Assembly (NCBI RefSeq): GCF_014699075.1
Contig: NZ_JACXAB010000010.1
Location: 1 to 64,000 of the forward strand
Direction of reading: 5' to 3'
Length of the DNA stretch: 64,000 nt
Source: Microvirga sp.
GTDB lineage: Bacteria > Pseudomonadota > Alphaproteobacteria > Rhizobiales > Beijerinckiaceae
Below are positions 37,177-46,726 of the stretch, one piece after another. The notes beneath the pieces were generated by a model. The model was not told the DNA's origin, made no database searches, and saw nothing but the letters and a program-made list of their open reading frames with translations. The position numbers and the translations under genes are program-made. How positions within the stretch are numbered: the first letter of the stretch is position 1; every line of letters starts with the position of its first letter.

Positions 37177-39762
37177 TTAATCGTCTCCCACTCCCGGAGA
37201 TTCAAGCAGAATCTCTCTTTTTCCGGCGTGGTTTGCGGGTCCGACGATGCCCTCCTGCTCCATGCGCTCCATGAGCGAGGCCGCCCGGTTGTAGCCGATC
37301 TGCAGCCGGCGCTGGATGTAGGATGTGGACGCCTTCTTGTCCCGCAGCACCACCGCCACCGCCTGATCGTACAGGTCGCCACTGGGTGCCCCAAACTCGC
37401 CCTGGTCGAACACCGGTGTGTCCGGTGGGGCTGCCTCTTCCTCGTCGGCGGTGACCGCCTCCAGGTACTGCGGCCGCCCCTGGCGCTTGAGGTGCGCCAC
37501 CACCTTCTCCACCTCCTCGTCCGAGCAGAACGGCCCGTGCACGCGCGTAATCCGCCCGCCACCCGCCATGTACAGCATGTCGCCCTGCCCCAGGAGCTGC
37601 TCGGCGCCCATCTCGCCCAGGATGGTGCGGCTGTCGATCTTCGACGTGACCTGGAACGAGATCCGGGTCGGGAAGTTCGCCTTGATCGTGCCGGTGATCA
37701 CGTCCACAGACGGCCGCTGCGTGGCCAGGATCACGTGAATGCCGGCAGCCCTGGCCATCTGGGCCAGGCGCTGGATGGCGCCCTCGATCTCCTTGCCGGC
37801 CACCATCATCAGGTCGGCCATCTCGTCGACGATCACCACGATGTACGGCAGCGCATCGAGCTCCATCACCTCGTCCTCGTACACCGCCTCGCCGGTCTCG
37901 CGGTCGAAGCCGGTCTGCACCGTGCGGGTGATGGTCTCGCCGCGGGCTTTCGCCTCCACCACGCGGGCGTTGAAGCCGTCGATGTTGCGCACGCCGAGCT
38001 TGGACATCTTGCGGTAGCGGTCCTCCATCTCGCGCACGGCCCATTTCAGCGCCACCACGGCCTTCTTGGGGTCGGTCACAACAGGGGTGAGCAGGTGCGG
38101 GATGCCGTCGTAGACGGACAGCTCCAGCATCTTGGGATCGACCATGATCAGCCGGCACTCGGCCGGCGTGAGGCGGTAGACGAGCGACAGGATCATGGTG
38201 TTGATCGCCACCGACTTGCCCGACCCGGTGGTGCCGGCCACCAAGAGGTGCGGCATGCGGGCAAGATCGGCGATGACCGGCTCGCCCCCGATGGTCTTGC
38301 CGAGGCAGAGCGCGAGCTTCTGCTTGGTGCTCTCGAAGTCCTGGGAGGCGAGGAGCTCGCGCAGGAACACGGTCTCGCGCTTGTGGTTGGGCAGCTCGAT
38401 GCCGATGGCGTTGCGGCCCTGCACCACCGCCACGCGGGCCGACACCGCGCTCATGGAGCGGGCGATGTCGTCGGCCAAAGAGATCACGCGAGACGACTTC
38501 GTCCCAGGCGCAGGCTCCAACTCATACAACGTCACAACAGGACCGGGATTGACCTTGGAGATGGCGCCGCGGACGCCGAAATCCTCGAGCGTGCCTTCGA
38601 GCAGGGCCGCGTTCTGCTCCAGGGCCTCGGCCGAGATGGTGGGACCGGCCGGGCGCTTGGGCTCGGCGAGCAGGCCGAGCTGCGGCAGCTGGTAGTTCTC
38701 CTCATCCAGCAGCGACGGCTGCGACTCACGCGCCATGCGCTTGCCGGGTTTCGGCGCCGTGTGGGCCGGCGCGACCCGGGTCGGGGCAGGTTCGGGCCTG
38801 GCGGCAGGGCGCGCCGGGGGAGCCTCGTCCTCGTCCCAGGGGGCCTCGTCTTCATCGTCATGCATGGGAGCGGAGGCCGGCAACTGTCGCGGGCGGGCCG
38901 GTGCGCCGTCGAGGATGGGCTCGCGGCGGACGCCCCGCTGACGGGCGGAGCGCTTCGCGGGTGCGGGCGCGTCGTCGTAGTCCTCGTCGGGAACGGCGCT
39001 GCGGCCCTCCCGCCAGCGGCGGGCGGCAGCGCGCAGGCTCATCGCCCCATGGGCCAGCGCCCCAAGGGACACGATGCCCCAGCCCGGCTCGTCGCGGCCG
39101 ATCTCCTCCGCCTCGTCCCAGTCCTGAAGCTTGCGCCGGCGCACCGGGACCGGATCCTCGATCTCCTCCGGCTCCTCGCGATGCCGCTCGTCTGCAGGTC
39201 CCAGGCCGCAGGCCGCCGAGAGGGTCAGGATCGCGACGCCGGCAAACAGGAAGCCCAGCACAGCGCTGGCCGAGCCGTTGGACAGCCCCGTGATGGCCTT
39301 GGCGCCGGCCAGGATCGCATCGCCGACCACGCCGCCGAGGCCCGTGGGCAGGGGCCAGCTCTGGGTCGGGGGGAGGGCGCTGGCCAGCGCCGTCGCGGCG
39401 CCCGCGCCGATCACCCAGAGGGCGAGGCGCAGCTGCAGGCGGCCGAGCGCGCCCGATTTCATGAGCCGCCAGCCCCACAGCGCCAGGGGCAGCACGGCCG
39501 CGATGGCGCCGAGCCCTAGAAGCTGCATGAACAGATCGGCCACGATGGCGCCGGGCCAGCCGATGAGGTTGCGCACCGGCAGGTCGGTGGCGTTGTTCAG
39601 GCTTGGATCGTCCACCGACCAGGTGGCGAGCGCCACGGCGACCGCGCCCGCGAAGGCGATCAGGCACAGGCCCGTCAGCTCCTGGGCCCGGCGGGCCAGG
39701 AAGGCTCGCAAAGAGCTGAAGAGGCCATCATAGGCGGAAGAAGAACGGCGGGCCGCGCGCAT
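37177..39762 (-). CDS. ftsK: DNA translocase FtsK
   Basis: An 861-residue FtsK. The N-terminal membrane domain has about four segments ([40 protein letters not shown]). A proline/acidic linker spans about residues 210-380. The alpha-beta RecA motor has P-loop [20 protein letters not shown] and Walker [16 protein letters not shown]. The C-terminal gamma winged helix, which reads KOPS, is [20 protein letters not shown]. It couples septation to clearing the terminus. The ATG at 39762 is preferred to a GTG seven codons upstream. A CtrA box is at 39823-39837. Confidence 0.96.
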   Translation of the reverse strand: MRAARRSSSAYDGLFSSLRAFLARRAQELTGLCLIAFAGAVAVALATWSVDDPSLNNATDLPVRNLIGWPGAIVADLFMQLLGLGAIAAVLPLALWGWRLMKSGALGRLQLRLALWVIGAGAATALASALPPTQSWPLPTGLGGVVGDAILAGAKAITGLSNGSASAVLGFLFAGVAILTLSAACGLGPADERHREEPEEIEDPVPVRRRKLQDWDEAEEIGRDEPGWGIVSLGALAHGAMSLRAAARRWREGRSAVPDEDYDDAPAPAKRSARQRGVRREPILDGAPARPRQLPASAPMHDDEDEAPWDEDEAPPARPAARPEPAPTRVAPAHTAPKPGKRMARESQPSLLDEENYQLPQLGLLAEPKRPAGPTISAEALEQNAALLEGTLEDFGVRGAISKVNPGPVVTLYELEPAPGTKSSRVISLADDIARSMSAVSARVAVVQGRNAIGIELPNHKRETVFLRELLASQDFESTKQKLALCLGKTIGGEPVIADLARMPHLLVAGTTGSGKSVAINTMILSLVYRLTPAECRLIMVDPKMLELSVYDGIPHLLTPVVTDPKKAVVALKWAVREMEDRYRKMSKLGVRNIDGFNARVVEAKARGETITRTVQTGFDRETGEAVYEDEVMELDALPYIVVIVDEMADLMMVAGKEIEGAIQRLAQMARAAGIHVILATQRPSVDVITGTIKANFPTRISFQVTSKIDSRTILGEMGAEQLLGQGDMLYMAGGGRITRVHGPFCSDEEVEKVVAHLKRQGRPQYLEAVTADEEEAAPPDTPVFDQGEFGAPSGDLYDQAVAVVLRDKKASTSYIQRRLQIGYNRAASLMERMEQEGIVGPANHAGKREILLESPGVGDD

Positions 39763-39822
39763 CAAACCACTCGAAAAAACCACAGGACGAGACAGTATTG
39801 CCTGGATGCTAGCGCGGGCGGG

Positions 39823-39837
39823 TTAAGGGTCCTTTAA
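39823..39837. promoter_or_regulatory. CtrA-type box upstream of ftsK
   Basis: TTAAGGGTCCTTTAA followed by C, a canonical TTAA-N7-TTAA, 61 bp before the ftsK start codon on the minus strand. It could equally lie in the promoter of the divergent copper operon. Confidence 0.65.
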
Positions 39838-39949
39838 CCGTAAGTGCATCGGGTGGGGAAAAGTGGCTTCATTGGTCGCGCATGGCTGGAAGCTCCAGTG
39901 GCCTTTTGCGCGGTTGACGTTCGCCGGGCAAAAGACCAGTGTCCCGGCC

Positions 39950-40330
39950 ATGAGATGCAGGACCTCGGCACAGGGCTGGACACGCGCCGCTATTGCGGCG
40001 GTGATGGCCTATGCCTTCGTCCTGCAGGCCCTGCTGCTGTCCGCGAGCGGCGCCGTTCATGCGGCGGTTGCGGCCGAGACGGTGGGGATCATCTGCGTTC
40101 AGGACGGCTCGGCCGGGCCCGATCATTCGCCTGCCAAGGATCACGGGACTCTCTGCTGCACCTTGAGCTGCCACGGCTCCGGGACGGCAGGGCCGGCACC
40201 CCTTACAGCTGCTCCCGAGCGGATCGCATCTTTCAGCCTCGCAAGTGACCGCACGACGGAGCTGCCGCGCCTACGCCTTACCTCCAATGTCCTGCCCCTG
40301 GGATCGCGCGCGCCGCCGCGCCTCGGTTAA
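39950..40330 (+). CDS. DUF2946-like small secreted protein
   Basis: A 126-residue protein with a hydrophobic N-terminal segment (TRAAIAAVMAYAFVLQALLL) and a periplasmic tail with a cysteine cluster (GTLCCTLSCHGSG). It resembles the DUF2946 proteins found in copper-related operons, which agrees with the two downstream genes. An upstream GTG at 39863 would extend it by 29 residues; I use the ATG that puts the hydrophobic segment near the N-terminus. Function unknown. Confidence 0.6.
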   Translation: MRCRTSAQGWTRAAIAAVMAYAFVLQALLLSASGAVHAAVAAETVGIICVQDGSAGPDHSPAKDHGTLCCTLSCHGSGTAGPAPLTAAPERIASFSLASDRTTELPRLRLTSNVLPLGSRAPPRLG

Positions 40331-40369
40331 TCGCCGACTTCGATTCCCATTCTGCAAGGACTTCCATTC

Positions 40370-41308
40370 ATGACTTTGTCCCGCTTCGGCGCGCTTGCTG
40401 GCGCGCTCATCGCCATTTCTTCCCCTGCTCTCGCCCATGTGACCTTCGAGAATGGGCAGGCGGCGCCCAACTCTACCTACAAGGCCACTTTACGCATCCC
40501 GCACGGATGCGACGGCAAGCCGACCTTGAAAGTGCGCGTGCGTATCCCGGAAGGGATCGTCGCCGTGAAACCCATGCCCAAGGCCGGCTGGAAGCTTGAG
40601 GCCACCAAGGGCGCCTATGTGCGCGCCTATCAGGTCCAGGGCGAGGCCGTTTCGGAGGGTGTGACCGACATCATCTGGACCGGCTCCCTCGATGACGGGC
40701 ATTACGACGAGTTCGTGTTCCAGGCCCGCTTCACCGATGCCTACCAGCCCGGCGCCACGGTCTTCTTCCCCGTGGTGCAGGAATGCGACGGCGCAGTGGA
40801 GGAATGGACGCAGGTGCCCGCCACCGGCGAGGACCCGCACAACCTCAAATCGCCTGCGCCGGGCGTGAAGATCGCGGCCGCGCAAGGTGCTGCGCCGACC
40901 CCGATGAAAGCAGGGTCCCTGACCCTTGAGCAGCCCTGGTCGCGCGCCACCCCCGGCGGCGCCAAGGTGGGCGGCGGGTATCTTCGCATCACCAACACCG
41001 GCACAGCGCCCGACCGCCTCACCGGCGGATCCTTTCCGCTCGCTTCCAAGGTCGAGGTGCATGAGATGAAGCTCGAGGGCGACGTCATGCGCATGAAGCC
41101 GGTGGAGGACGGGCTCGAGATCAAGCCCGGTGCCACCGTCGAACTGAAGCCGGGCGGGCTCCATCTCATGTTCCTGGACCTGAAGGAGCCCCTGAAGGAG
41201 GGGCAGACCCTGAAGGGAACGCTCACCTTCGAGAAGGCCGGACCTGTCGAGGTGGAATACACCGTGCGCGGCATGGGTGGGGCAGCTCCCGCCGAGCACA
41301 AGCACTGA
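40370..41308 (+). CDS. YcnI-PCu(A)C fusion, periplasmic copper chaperone
   Basis: A 312-residue secreted protein with two copper domains. After a signal peptide cut near ALAH comes a YcnI (DUF1775) domain with the mature N-terminal His expected to ligate copper (AHVTFENGQAAPNSTYK; residues 22-170). A PCu(A)C (DUF461) domain follows over about residues 185-300, with the Cu(I) motif VEVHEMKLEGDVMRM and LHLMFLDL (H-x-M ... M ... H-x-M). PCu(A)C delivers Cu(I) to the CuA site of cytochrome oxidase. A His-rich tail (AEHKH) ends it. The SCO1 gene follows after 15 bp. Confidence 0.92.
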   Translation: MTLSRFGALAGALIAISSPALAHVTFENGQAAPNSTYKATLRIPHGCDGKPTLKVRVRIPEGIVAVKPMPKAGWKLEATKGAYVRAYQVQGEAVSEGVTDIIWTGSLDDGHYDEFVFQARFTDAYQPGATVFFPVVQECDGAVEEWTQVPATGEDPHNLKSPAPGVKIAAAQGAAPTPMKAGSLTLEQPWSRATPGGAKVGGGYLRITNTGTAPDRLTGGSFPLASKVEVHEMKLEGDVMRMKPVEDGLEIKPGATVELKPGGLHLMFLDLKEPLKEGQTLKGTLTFEKAGPVEVEYTVRGMGGAAPAEHKH

Positions 41309-41323
41309 CACGGGAGACGAGCG

Positions 41324-41923
41324 ATGACCATGAAACGCCTTCTCATTCCCTTTCTCGTCTTCACGGCGGGCCTGCTGGTGCTCGTCGTCACGGCGGGCCT
41401 GCTGCTCTTCCCGTCCGGATCGCAGCAGAGCGCCGGCAAGGTGCCGATCGGCGGTCCGTTTAGGCTCACGAGCCATGAGGGCAAGCCGTTCACCGAAGAG
41501 AACCTCAAGGGCCGGCCCTTCGTGGTGTTCTTCGGCTTCACCCATTGCCCGGAGGTCTGCCCGACGACGCTCTACGACCTCACGCAGGATATGGCGGCGC
41601 TGGGCCAAGATGCCGAAAAGCTGCAGGCCGCCTTCATCACGGTGGATCCGGAGCGCGACACGCAGGAGCTGATGAAGACATACCTGTCGTCCTTCGATCC
41701 GCGCATCGTCGGTCTCACCGGCACACAGGACGAGATCGCGGCGGCGGCCCGCGCCTACAAGATCTATTACCGCAAGGTGCCCACCGACGGCAGCTACACC
41801 ATGGACCACTCGGCGACGCTGTTTCTCATGAATAGCAAGGGCGAGTTCTACGGCACATCCAATTTCCAGGAGCCGGAGGAGACCCGGCGCGCGAAGCTGC
41901 GGCAGTTGGTGAAGAACGGGTAA
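41324..41923 (+). CDS. SCO1/SenC-family copper chaperone
   Basis: A 199-residue thioredoxin-fold protein anchored by one N-terminal membrane segment (LLIPFLVFTAGLLVLVVTAG). The copper/redox motif is FFGFTHCPEVCPTTLYDL (CxxxC), and the third ligand, a His, is in YTMDHSATLFLM. SCO proteins assemble the CuA centre of cytochrome oxidase. With the upstream YcnI-PCuAC and DUF2946 genes it forms a compact copper-delivery operon. Confidence 0.94.
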   Translation: MTMKRLLIPFLVFTAGLLVLVVTAGLLLFPSGSQQSAGKVPIGGPFRLTSHEGKPFTEENLKGRPFVVFFGFTHCPEVCPTTLYDLTQDMAALGQDAEKLQAAFITVDPERDTQELMKTYLSSFDPRIVGLTGTQDEIAAAARAYKIYYRKVPTDGSYTMDHSATLFLMNSKGEFYGTSNFQEPEETRRAKLRQLVKNG

Positions 41924-41932
41924 TTGATCAGT

Positions 41933-42157
41933 GTCATCCCGGGGCTGCGGAGCAGAACCAGGGATCGTCGGACGAGTGTGGCGCAGGATCACCTCTCCCG
42001 GGGGGAGAGGTCGGACCGGAGGTCCGGGTGAGGGGTTAGCGTCCTCTCCGGATGAGCCTGTAACCCCTCACCCCAACCCTCTCCCTCAGGGAGAGGGAGA
42101 CCTGCACCCTATCCTGCATGCGATCCCGGATCTTCGCTCCGCTTCGTCCGGGATGAC
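41933..42157. repeat. Composite palindromic repeat (family C with family A inside)
   Basis: Outer arms GTCATCCCGGGGCTGCGGAG and GCTTCGTCCGGGATGAC; inside, at about 41991-42099, a family A element (ACCTCTCCCGGGGGGAGAGG ... CCCTCTCCCTCAGGGAGAGG). Its layout matches the 8208-8431 copy: the left outer arm ends GACGAGTGTGGCGC before the inner unit in both. Confidence 0.88.
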
Positions 42158-42177
42158 GTTGTTCGGATGATTATAAG

Positions 42178-42208
42178 AAAAGCCCCGGCCATCATGACCG
42201 GGGCTTTT
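42178..42208 (-). terminator. Terminator of glnK-amtB
   Basis: An 11-bp perfect stem (AAAAGCCCCGG / CCGGGGCTTTT) with a 9-nt loop, 27 bp past the amtB stop. The run of T on the minus strand completes it; the A/T ends make it bidirectional. Confidence 0.88.
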
Positions 42209-42235
42209 CCGTTTGTGCCTCTGGAAGGCTGTTCT

Positions 42236-43576
42236 TCAGTAATTGTAGGCGCGCTCGCCGTGGTCGGCGAGGTCGAGACCTTCGCGCTCCTGGTCGTGCG
42301 TGACGCGCAGGCCCACGATAGCATCGACGATCTTGAACAGCACCAGGGAGCCGATGCCGGTCCAGACCAGGGTCACCACCACGGCGATGACCTGCGTCAC
42401 CACCTGGCCGCCGATCGAGTATTCGCCGACGCCGTAGCCGCCCAGCGAGGGAGCCGCTACGATGCCGGTGCCGATGGCGCCGATGATGCCGCCGACGCCG
42501 TGGATGCCGAACACGTCCAGCGCGTCGTCATAGCCGAGCGCGTTCTTCACGCCTGTGACCGCGAAGTAGCAGGCTGCGCCGGCCACGAGACCGAGCACGA
42601 TGGAGCCCATCGGGCCGGCAAGACCCGCAGCCGGCGTGATGGCCACGAGGCCCGCGACCGCGCCCGAGGCGATGCCGAGCAGCGAGGCCTTGCCCTTGTG
42701 GAGCGCCTCCACGGTCATCCAGGCGAGACCGGCCGCGGCCGGGGCCACGATGGTGTTCAGGAGCGCAAGCGCCGCGCCGCCGGTGGCCTCGAGGTTGGAG
42801 CCGGCGTTGAAGCCGAACCAGCCGACCCACAGCAGGCAGGCGCCCACAAAAGTGAGCGTCAGCGAATGCGGCGCGAGCAGGTCGCGGCCGTAGCCGATGC
42901 GCTTGCCGATGAGCAGCGCCCCGATGAGGCCGGCGACGCCCGAGTTGATGTGCACCACCGTGCCGCCCGCGAAGTCGAGCGCTCCGAGACCGAACAGATA
43001 GCCTTCCGAGAACCACACCATATGGGCGATGGGCAGGTAGACGAAGGTCAGCCACAGGCCCGTGAAGAGCATCACGGCCGAGAACTTGATGCGCTCCGCG
43101 AAAGCGCCGACGATCAGAGCCGGCGTGATGCACGCGAAGGTGAGCTGGAAGGCGATGAAGGTGAATTCCGGGATCGCCACGCCCTTGGTGAAGGTGTCGG
43201 CGGTGGAATCCGTCGTCACGCCGGCGAGAAACGCCTTCCCGAATCCGCCGACGATGGCGCCGAGCATGCCTTCGCCGCCGGACGTGAAGGCCACTGAGTA
43301 GCCGTAGAACACCCACAGGATCGACACGAGGGAGAACACTGCGAAGACCTGCATGAGCACGGAGAGCATGTTCTTGGTGCGCACGAGGCCGCCATAGAAC
43401 AGGGCGAGCCCCGGGATCGTCATGAGGATCACCAGGATCGTCGAGACGAGCATCCAGGCGGTGTCGCCCTTGTTGACGGTTGGAGCGGCGGCGTCCTGCG
43501 CCAGGGCAGGATCGAGAGCCACGAGACTTATACCCAGCGCACCGAGCGCCGGCAGGAGAAGAGGACAGAAGGTCAT
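42236..43576 (-). CDS. amtB: Ammonium transporter AmtB
   Basis: A 446-residue Amt channel. A signal peptide (ending near ALAQD) precedes eleven membrane segments. Conserved blocks: MTIPGLALFYGGLVRTKNML, GYLFGLGALDFAGGTVVHIN (with the first pore His region), LLWVGWFGFNAGSNLEATG and DDALDVFGIHGVGGIIGAIG (second pore His). It conducts ammonium and is blocked by GlnK under nitrogen excess. I use the ATG at 43576; the frame is open far upstream across glnK but without family sequence. It lies 35 bp after glnK. Confidence 0.96.
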   Translation of the reverse strand: MTFCPLLLPALGALGISLVALDPALAQDAAAPTVNKGDTAWMLVSTILVILMTIPGLALFYGGLVRTKNMLSVLMQVFAVFSLVSILWVFYGYSVAFTSGGEGMLGAIVGGFGKAFLAGVTTDSTADTFTKGVAIPEFTFIAFQLTFACITPALIVGAFAERIKFSAVMLFTGLWLTFVYLPIAHMVWFSEGYLFGLGALDFAGGTVVHINSGVAGLIGALLIGKRIGYGRDLLAPHSLTLTFVGACLLWVGWFGFNAGSNLEATGGAALALLNTIVAPAAAGLAWMTVEALHKGKASLLGIASGAVAGLVAITPAAGLAGPMGSIVLGLVAGAACYFAVTGVKNALGYDDALDVFGIHGVGGIIGAIGTGIVAAPSLGGYGVGEYSIGGQVVTQVIAVVVTLVWTGIGSLVLFKIVDAIVGLRVTHDQEREGLDLADHGERAYNY

Positions 43577-43611
43577 CGGATCGAACCTCGAAAAATCAGC
43601 AAAAAAGAGGA

Positions 43612-43950
43612 TTAAAGGGCGTCGCCGTCGGTCTCGCCGGTGCGGATGCGAACCGCCTTTTCGAGCGAGGTGACGAAGATTTTGCCGTCGCCGATCTGGC
43701 CCGTGCGCGCGGAGGCCGTGATCGCGTCGATCACCGGGTCGACCAGCTCGCTCGGCACGGCCACCTCGATCTTGAGCTTCGGCAGGAAGCTCACGGCATA
43801 TTCGGCGCCGCGATAGATCTCGGTATGGCCCTTCTGCCGTCCATATCCCTTCACCTCGGTCACAGTGAGGCCGTGCACGCCGAGGGTGGTGAGCGCATCG
43901 CGCACTTCCTCGAGCTTGAACGGCTTGATGACCGCCATCACAATCTTCAT
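43612..43950 (-). CDS. glnK: Nitrogen regulatory protein PII (GlnK type)
   Basis: A 112-residue PII trimer subunit that senses ATP/ADP, 2-oxoglutarate and uridylylation. It starts MKIVMAVIKPFKLEEVRDAL. The T-loop with the uridylylated Tyr is VKGYGRQKGHTEIYRGAEYA, and the C-terminal TGQIGDGKIFVTSLEKAVRI is canonical. Linkage to amtB and a perfect sigma-54 promoter at 44042-44058 identify it as the glnK paralogue, switched on by NtrC when nitrogen is short. Confidence 0.96.
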   Translation of the reverse strand: MKIVMAVIKPFKLEEVRDALTTLGVHGLTVTEVKGYGRQKGHTEIYRGAEYAVSFLPKLKIEVAVPSELVDPVIDAITASARTGQIGDGKIFVTSLEKAVRIRTGETDGDAL

Positions 43951-44041
43951 GGGTCAGGCCCCCTTGCTTGCGTCTGCCCGAAAACTCCGGGTGACGGTTC
44001 CAACGCGAACCCGGCTCCAGGCGCGGGTGTCGGGGGGCTTT

Positions 44042-44058
44042 ATGCAAGGAACGTGCCA
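44042..44058 (-). promoter_or_regulatory. Sigma-54 promoter of glnK-amtB
   Basis: On the minus strand this reads TGGCACGTTCCTTGCAT, a full match to the -24/-12 consensus TGGCACG-N4-TTGCW. Transcription would start near 44030, leaving about an 80-nt leader before glnK. Upstream at 44086-44104 is an inverted repeat (CTGCCT ... AGGCAG) that could be an activator site, though it is not a clear NtrC consensus. Confidence 0.9.
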
Positions 44059-44187
44059 AACCTTGCCGGCTATGGCGAGAGGCTGCTGCCTCTTTTCAAG
44101 GCAGTGGGGATTTGGCTGGAAAGTAGCCCGTTTGATGAATCTTTGAGCAGTTGAGAGCCGGCTCTCTTAGTTAGCCCAGGCTCTCTT

Positions 44188-44300
44188 TCCCTCCCCCTTG
44201 TGGGGAGGGGCAGGGTGGGGTGCTGGCGCCACACGCGGATAGGCACTCGTTTACACCCTCACCTCCAACTCCTCCCCACAAGGGGGAGGAGGGCTGGGAG
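44188..44300. repeat. Intergenic palindromic repeat, variant family A
   Basis: Arms TTTCCCTCCCCCTTGTGGGG at the left and CTCCCCACAAGGGGGAGGAG at the right enclose a core of about 70 bp containing CAGGGTGGGGTGCTGGCGCC and CACCCTCACC. It sits between the divergent-promoter side of glnK and the 3' end of tesB. Confidence 0.8.
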
Positions 44301-44319
44301 TGTCGCAACCTTAATTAGT

Positions 44320-45180
44320 TCAGCGCCGGCGCTCGCGGATGAGGCCTTCCTGGGCCACCGAGGCGATCAGGGTGCCGTCCTGTCGGAAGATGAGGCCGCG
44401 CGACAGGCCGCGGGCGCCGCCGGCATTGGGCGTATCCTGCGCATAGAGCAGCCATTCGTCGGCCCGGAACGGCCGGTGGAACCACATGGCGTGGTCGAGG
44501 CTCGCCGGCTGGATCTCGGGCTCGAACACCGTCCGGCCATGGGGGATGAGCGAGGTGTCGAGGAGCGTCATGTCGGACGCGTAGGCCAGCACGCTCTGGT
44601 GGATCGCCGGATCGTCCGGCAGCCGGCCGGTGGTCTTGATCCACACATGGAAGCGCGGCTCGCCCGGATCGCGGGACATGTAACGGTTGAGCTCCACGGG
44701 GCGGATCTCCAGCGGGCGCTCGCGCTCGTAATAGGTGCGCATGGGCTCCGGCATCTTGAGGATCAGGCCGCCCTTCACCTCCTCCTCGCTGGGGAGTTCG
44801 TCCGGGCCCGGCACCTTCGGCATATCGGCCTGATGGGCGAAGCCGTCCTCCTCCACATGGAAGGACGCCGACATGGAGAAGATCGCCTGCCCGTGCTGGA
44901 TCGCCAGCACCCGGCGCGTGGTGAAGCTCTTGCCGTCGCGGATGCGGTCGACCTCGTAGATGATCGGAACCTTGGGATCCCCCGGCAGCATGAAATAGCA
45001 GTGGAGCGAATGGGGATGGCGTCCCTCCACGGTGCGGGTGGCGGCCACCAGCGCCTGCCCGATCACCTGCCCGCCGAACACCCGCTGCCAGCCGCTCTTG
45101 GGGCTCTGGCCGCGAAACAGGTTCACCTCGAGCTGTTCGAGGTCGAGGATGGCAAGAAGATCGGTGACGGCGCGGGACAT
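44320..45180 (-). CDS. tesB: Acyl-CoA thioesterase II
   Basis: A 286-residue double-hotdog thioesterase that hydrolyses acyl-CoA to free acid and CoA. Recognisable blocks: LLAILDLEQLEVNLFRGQSP, GWQRVFGGQVIGQALVAATR, HSLHCYFMLPGDPKVPIIYE and the C-terminal SLDHAMWFHRPFRADEWLLY with the catalytic region. The ATG at 45180 (MSRAVTDLL) gives the normal family length. It stands alone, divergent from the UbiH-type gene. Confidence 0.94.
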   Translation of the reverse strand: MSRAVTDLLAILDLEQLEVNLFRGQSPKSGWQRVFGGQVIGQALVAATRTVEGRHPHSLHCYFMLPGDPKVPIIYEVDRIRDGKSFTTRRVLAIQHGQAIFSMSASFHVEEDGFAHQADMPKVPGPDELPSEEEVKGGLILKMPEPMRTYYERERPLEIRPVELNRYMSRDPGEPRFHVWIKTTGRLPDDPAIHQSVLAYASDMTLLDTSLIPHGRTVFEPEIQPASLDHAMWFHRPFRADEWLLYAQDTPNAGGARGLSRGLIFRQDGTLIASVAQEGLIRERRR

Positions 45181-45364
45181 GGGCCTCAAAAATCCTGTGA
45201 TCACGAAAGGTCATCCATCACGGAGCGGCCTCGACACGTCAAGCTTGACGCTGGTCGATGATTGGCTGACACCCACCTATAACGTCTGGGTCGGAGAGTT
45301 TCTCTGACGCATGCGATTTCGGCCGCCAAGGGCTCTTCGCTCAGATGGCCTGGGAGAACACACG

Positions 45365-46630
45365 ATGAGCGCAGCAACAGGTTCGGCGCAACCGCGCATC
45401 GTCATCGCGGGTGGTGGCCTCGCCGGATTGTCCCTGGCACTGGCGCTGAAGACCGCGTTGTCCGACGGCATCGACGTGGTCATGTGCGATCCGGCGCTCA
45501 AGCGCGATCCGCATGGCGACAAGCGTTCCTATGCCATCGCGGCGGCGGCGCGCCGGATGCTGACGGCGCTCGGCGTCTGGGACCAGGTGGCGGAGCGCGC
45601 CCAGCCCATCCTCGACATGGTGATCACCGACAGCCGTCTGCAGGATCCGGTGCGTCCGACCTTCCTGACCTTCGCGGGCGAGGTGGACGGCAACGAGCCC
45701 TTCGCCCACATGATCACGGCCGGCGACCTGACGGCGACGCTGTATGAGGCCTGCCGCACGGCCGGCGTGAGCTTAAGACCTGAGGGCGTGAAGGGCTTTG
45801 CCGTCCAGGGCAGCCGCACCGACGTGACCCTGACTGACGGCGAAACCCTGAGCGCCGCCCTGCTGGTTGCCGCCGATGGCGGGCGCTCGCGCCTGCGCGA
45901 GCAGGCAGGCATCGGCTGGATCTCCTGGCCCTACCGGCAGTCGGGCATCGTCGCCACCATCGCTCATGAGCGTGACCACGAGGGCAGGGCAGTGGAGCAT
46001 TTCCTCCCCTCCGGCCCCTTCGCGATCCTGCCGCTGAAGGCCGAGCCGCAGGGCGACGGCTCCACCAAGCACCGCTCCTCCATCGTCTGGACCGAGCGGG
46101 CCGAGAACGTGCCGGCCCTGCTCGAATCGCATCCCGAGGATCTGCTGATCGAACTCGAACGCCGCTTCGGGCTGCAACTCGGCCAACTCTCCTTCGAAAC
46201 GAAGCCGCAGGCCTTCCCCCTGTCCTTCGGGGTGGCGCGGTCCTTCGTGGCCGAGCGTCTGGCGCTCCTGGGCGATGCCGCCCACGTGATCCACCCGATC
46301 GCCGGCCAGGGGCTCAATCTCGGCCTGCACGACGCGGCGGCGCTCGCCGAGATCATCACGGACGCCATGCGTCTGGGAATGGACCCTGGCGCGGCAGACG
46401 TGCTCGACGGCTATGAGCGGGCACGGCGCACCGACATCACCACCATGGGAGTGGTGACGGACGGGCTCAACCGGCTGTTCTCCAACGACGTGCTGCCCGT
46501 GCGCCTGATCCGCGATCTGGGGCTAGGCCTCGTCGACCGCATGCCGGGCCTCAAGCGCTTCTTCATCCGCGAGGCGGCGGGACTGACGAGACAGCAAGCG
46601 CCGCGACTGCTCAGGGGCGAGGCCCTTTAG
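45365..46630 (+). CDS. UbiH/UbiF/COQ6-family FAD monooxygenase
   Basis: A 421-residue flavoprotein hydroxylase of ubiquinone biosynthesis. FAD motif IVIAGGGLAGLSLALALKTA at the N-terminus, the DG-type motif LLVAADGGRSRLREQAGI, and the second FAD motif ALLGDAAHVIHPIAGQGLNL with GLHDAAALAEII. Which ring position it hydroxylates cannot be told from sequence. I use the ATG at 45365 just before the Rossmann fold. Confidence 0.9.
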   Translation: MSAATGSAQPRIVIAGGGLAGLSLALALKTALSDGIDVVMCDPALKRDPHGDKRSYAIAAAARRMLTALGVWDQVAERAQPILDMVITDSRLQDPVRPTFLTFAGEVDGNEPFAHMITAGDLTATLYEACRTAGVSLRPEGVKGFAVQGSRTDVTLTDGETLSAALLVAADGGRSRLREQAGIGWISWPYRQSGIVATIAHERDHEGRAVEHFLPSGPFAILPLKAEPQGDGSTKHRSSIVWTERAENVPALLESHPEDLLIELERRFGLQLGQLSFETKPQAFPLSFGVARSFVAERLALLGDAAHVIHPIAGQGLNLGLHDAAALAEIITDAMRLGMDPGAADVLDGYERARRTDITTMGVVTDGLNRLFSNDVLPVRLIRDLGLGLVDRMPGLKRFFIREAAGLTRQQAPRLLRGEAL

Positions 46631-46726
46631 GAGTACTTCCAAATTCAGACCTTGAAGTAATTCCTTTTAGGTATGTGATAATGTAGTCTCGGTGCGCCCT
46701 TAGTCCCGTCAAGCTGCGGATGCGCC

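Noticed and set aside
36150..37562. 470-residue version of the LolA-like protein
   Set aside because: The first 160 residues overlap the end of ftsK and look like out-of-frame sequence; the signal peptide starts at the ATG at 37076.
43577..44059. Longer AmtB starting upstream
   Set aside because: The frame is open by chance across glnK on the same strand, and the sequence is not AmtB-like before the ATG at 43576.
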